Origin: a bacterium
Lineage (GTDB): Bacteria > Patescibacteriota > Microgenomatia > Daviesbacterales > UBA10151
Direction of reading: 5' to 3'
Assembly (NCBI GenBank): GCA_030647265.1
Contig: JAUSJM010000023.1
Location: 1 to 39,940, forward strand
Length of the DNA: 39,940 nucleotides
Shown piece by piece: positions 38,838 to 39,940 of this stretch. Numbering within the stretch: the first letter of the stretch is position 1; every line of letters starts with the position of its first letter. Below the pieces are notes generated by a model that had not been told where the DNA came from, searched no databases, and saw only the letters and a program-made list of their open reading frames with translations. A program made the position numbers and the translations under genes.

Positions 38838-39869
38838 TTATTTTTTAAATATTGACAATACGCTCTGATAGAGAGTATGAAAGCTATTATTCTGTGCTAC
38901 AGCTTTATTAACTTCCTCTGCAAAAGCTTTGGTATATTTGTCTGTTAATTGAAAAATTAATATCGTCGTTGGTTCTTTTTCATCAAGTTGGCTTTTATCA
39001 GTTTCTGAAAAATAAATTGTTGGACTGTTGACACAAGATGATAGGTTATTTGTAAATTCAGTAAGTGCTTCATAAAAAGTTTCATAATTGTTGACTAATG
39101 ATCTATGCAGTGCACGAAGATTGTCGGGCGGCATTTTTGATAAAGCATCCAGCCATTCTTTTTCAATCTCGTCAAACGATAAGGAAAAATCGTCAATCTT
39201 TGATTTTAATTGATTTGTCTCAATATAGTCCAATTCTTCTTCCGGTAAAATATTTAGAAATGAACCGATGTTGTTAAATTGACTATTTGCTATATTGCAG
39301 AGTTCTACAATTTTATCTGCTTTATATCCACAGTATTTAATAAAATCATTATTATCCTGATAGTTCTCTAAATTAATTTTTATTTTTCCACTTGTTATTT
39401 CTTTATGTGTCTTTTCATGCTTTGTTAATTCTCCCTCAATTGCATCATAAAGAATTTTATATTTTTGTGGAACTTTTGGCCCTTTAATTTTTCCCATGTT
39501 TTCGTCACCAAAATACTGCTTAATAAGTTGCTGGATTAAAACGCCATCAATTAATTCGATAGGTTTATTTAAAGCAAAACTCTTTGCTGATCTTGTAAAT
39601 GATGAATTAGTTATCAGAATACCCTTATTTGCTCTCTCAGAGGACACTACACCATAAAGATCTCTAATCATTGATTCTCCTATTGGTTTCTCATACCTTT
39701 TACATTGAATTATATATAAACCTTTCAGTATTGGCGTCTCGTTTATCGCTTTTAAATCTATTCCTCCGTCAGCACTTTTCCTTCGTTCTTCTGTAACAAA
39801 CCCCATTTTATGTATCAATTTCTCAATAAAATCTTCAAATTCATGACCAGAAAGGTTGTCAATATCCAT
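38838..39869 (-). CDS. Mrr-type restriction endonuclease-like protein with helical C-terminal domain
   Basis: Residues 1-120 are an Mrr catalytic domain: LSGHEFEDFIEKLIHKMGF, ADGGIDLKA with the metal-binding Asp, GLYIIQCKRYEKPIGESMIRDLYGVV with the QxK pair, and KGILITNSSFTRSAKSFAL. This family cuts DNA, often modified DNA. Residues 125-343 are a charged helical part (DALSKMPPDNLRALHRSLVNNYETFYEALTEFTNNL) that I do not recognise and that may sense a trigger. The -10 TATAAT lies 6 nt before the ATG. First gene of the terminal nuclease cluster. Confidence 0.88.
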   Translation of the reverse strand: MDIDNLSGHEFEDFIEKLIHKMGFVTEERRKSADGGIDLKAINETPILKGLYIIQCKRYEKPIGESMIRDLYGVVSSERANKGILITNSSFTRSAKSFALNKPIELIDGVLIQQLIKQYFGDENMGKIKGPKVPQKYKILYDAIEGELTKHEKTHKEITSGKIKINLENYQDNNDFIKYCGYKADKIVELCNIANSQFNNIGSFLNILPEEELDYIETNQLKSKIDDFSLSFDEIEKEWLDALSKMPPDNLRALHRSLVNNYETFYEALTEFTNNLSSCVNSPTIYFSETDKSQLDEKEPTTILIFQLTDKYTKAFAEEVNKAVAQNNSFHTLYQSVLSIFKK

Positions 39870-39875
39870 AACTAG

Positions 39876-39881
39876 ATTATA
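39876..39881 (-). promoter_or_regulatory. -10 box of the Mrr-like gene
   Basis: A perfect TATAAT on the minus strand ends 6 nt before the ATG. The -35 region (ATTCAA at 17 nt) is weak. Confidence 0.45.
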
Positions 39882-39940
39882 CCCGAAGAGCTTACATTTG
39901 AATATCTGGAGGTTTTGAATGGATTATTTTTCCAAACTAA

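Overview
The window looks like a chromosomal segment of a Candidate Phyla Radiation (Patescibacteria) bacterium, plausibly of the Microgenomates type. This is an inference from style: compact AT-leaning DNA, many 4-nt gene overlaps, a shortened release factor 1, an L31 with a long basic tail, MmyB-like regulators, AbiEii-type modules and several conserved proteins of no known family. TGA, TAA and TAG all serve as stops, so the standard bacterial code applies. There is no rRNA and no CRISPR array. One tRNA-Leu is present.

Layout. (1) 1-10.1 kb is an accessory region, almost all on the minus strand. It holds an unknown membrane-associated protein, a pyruvoyl-dependent arginine decarboxylase, two XRE/MmyB-like regulators, a GreA-like factor with an extra C-terminal domain, a tight operon (Gfo/Idh oxidoreductase, DegT/StrS aminotransferase, thymidylate-kinase-like, CYTH), a PIN toxin overlapping an MmyB regulator, and an AbiEii toxin with its small partner. 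The AbiEii pair is flanked by relics of a third MmyB gene. (2) 10.1-15.1 kb holds two REC-only response regulators, a DksA/TraR zinc protein, Lgt, a membrane protein, NUDIX and Ham1-like nucleotide-cleaning enzymes and EF-P. (3) 15.1-25.7 kb is mostly core: tRNA-Leu, a P-loop kinase, a ROK protein, DnaB, an MBL-fold hydrolase, two secreted proteins, a sugar nucleotidyltransferase, HisS, an EamA transporter, L31, RF1, PrmC and a truncated pyrH. (4) 25.8-28.7 kb holds a ParB-like protein and an unusual sigma-70 factor facing each other just after the broken pyrH. (5) 28.7-34.5 kb is one long minus-strand core block: rpsF-ssb-rpsR, two conserved unknowns, and the proteases Ctp and HtrA. (6) 34.5-39.9 kb holds a Fic protein, a small membrane protein, YchF and a terminal nuclease cluster (Mrr-like, two micro-ORFs, HEAR plus PD-(D/E)XK, NYN) that is the best candidate for an undescribed defence system.

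Three patterns cut across the regions. First, at least eight genes have a recognisable promoter whose -10 box lies only 6-13 nt from the start codon, so their mRNAs should be leaderless or nearly so. Second, branched palindromic elements sit at the 3' end of hisS and twice in frame inside prmC, as if a mobile palindromic repeat were spreading through genes. Third, the accessory part shows repeated duplication and decay of the MmyB-like regulator family. All homology statements rest on reading motifs; no database search was run.
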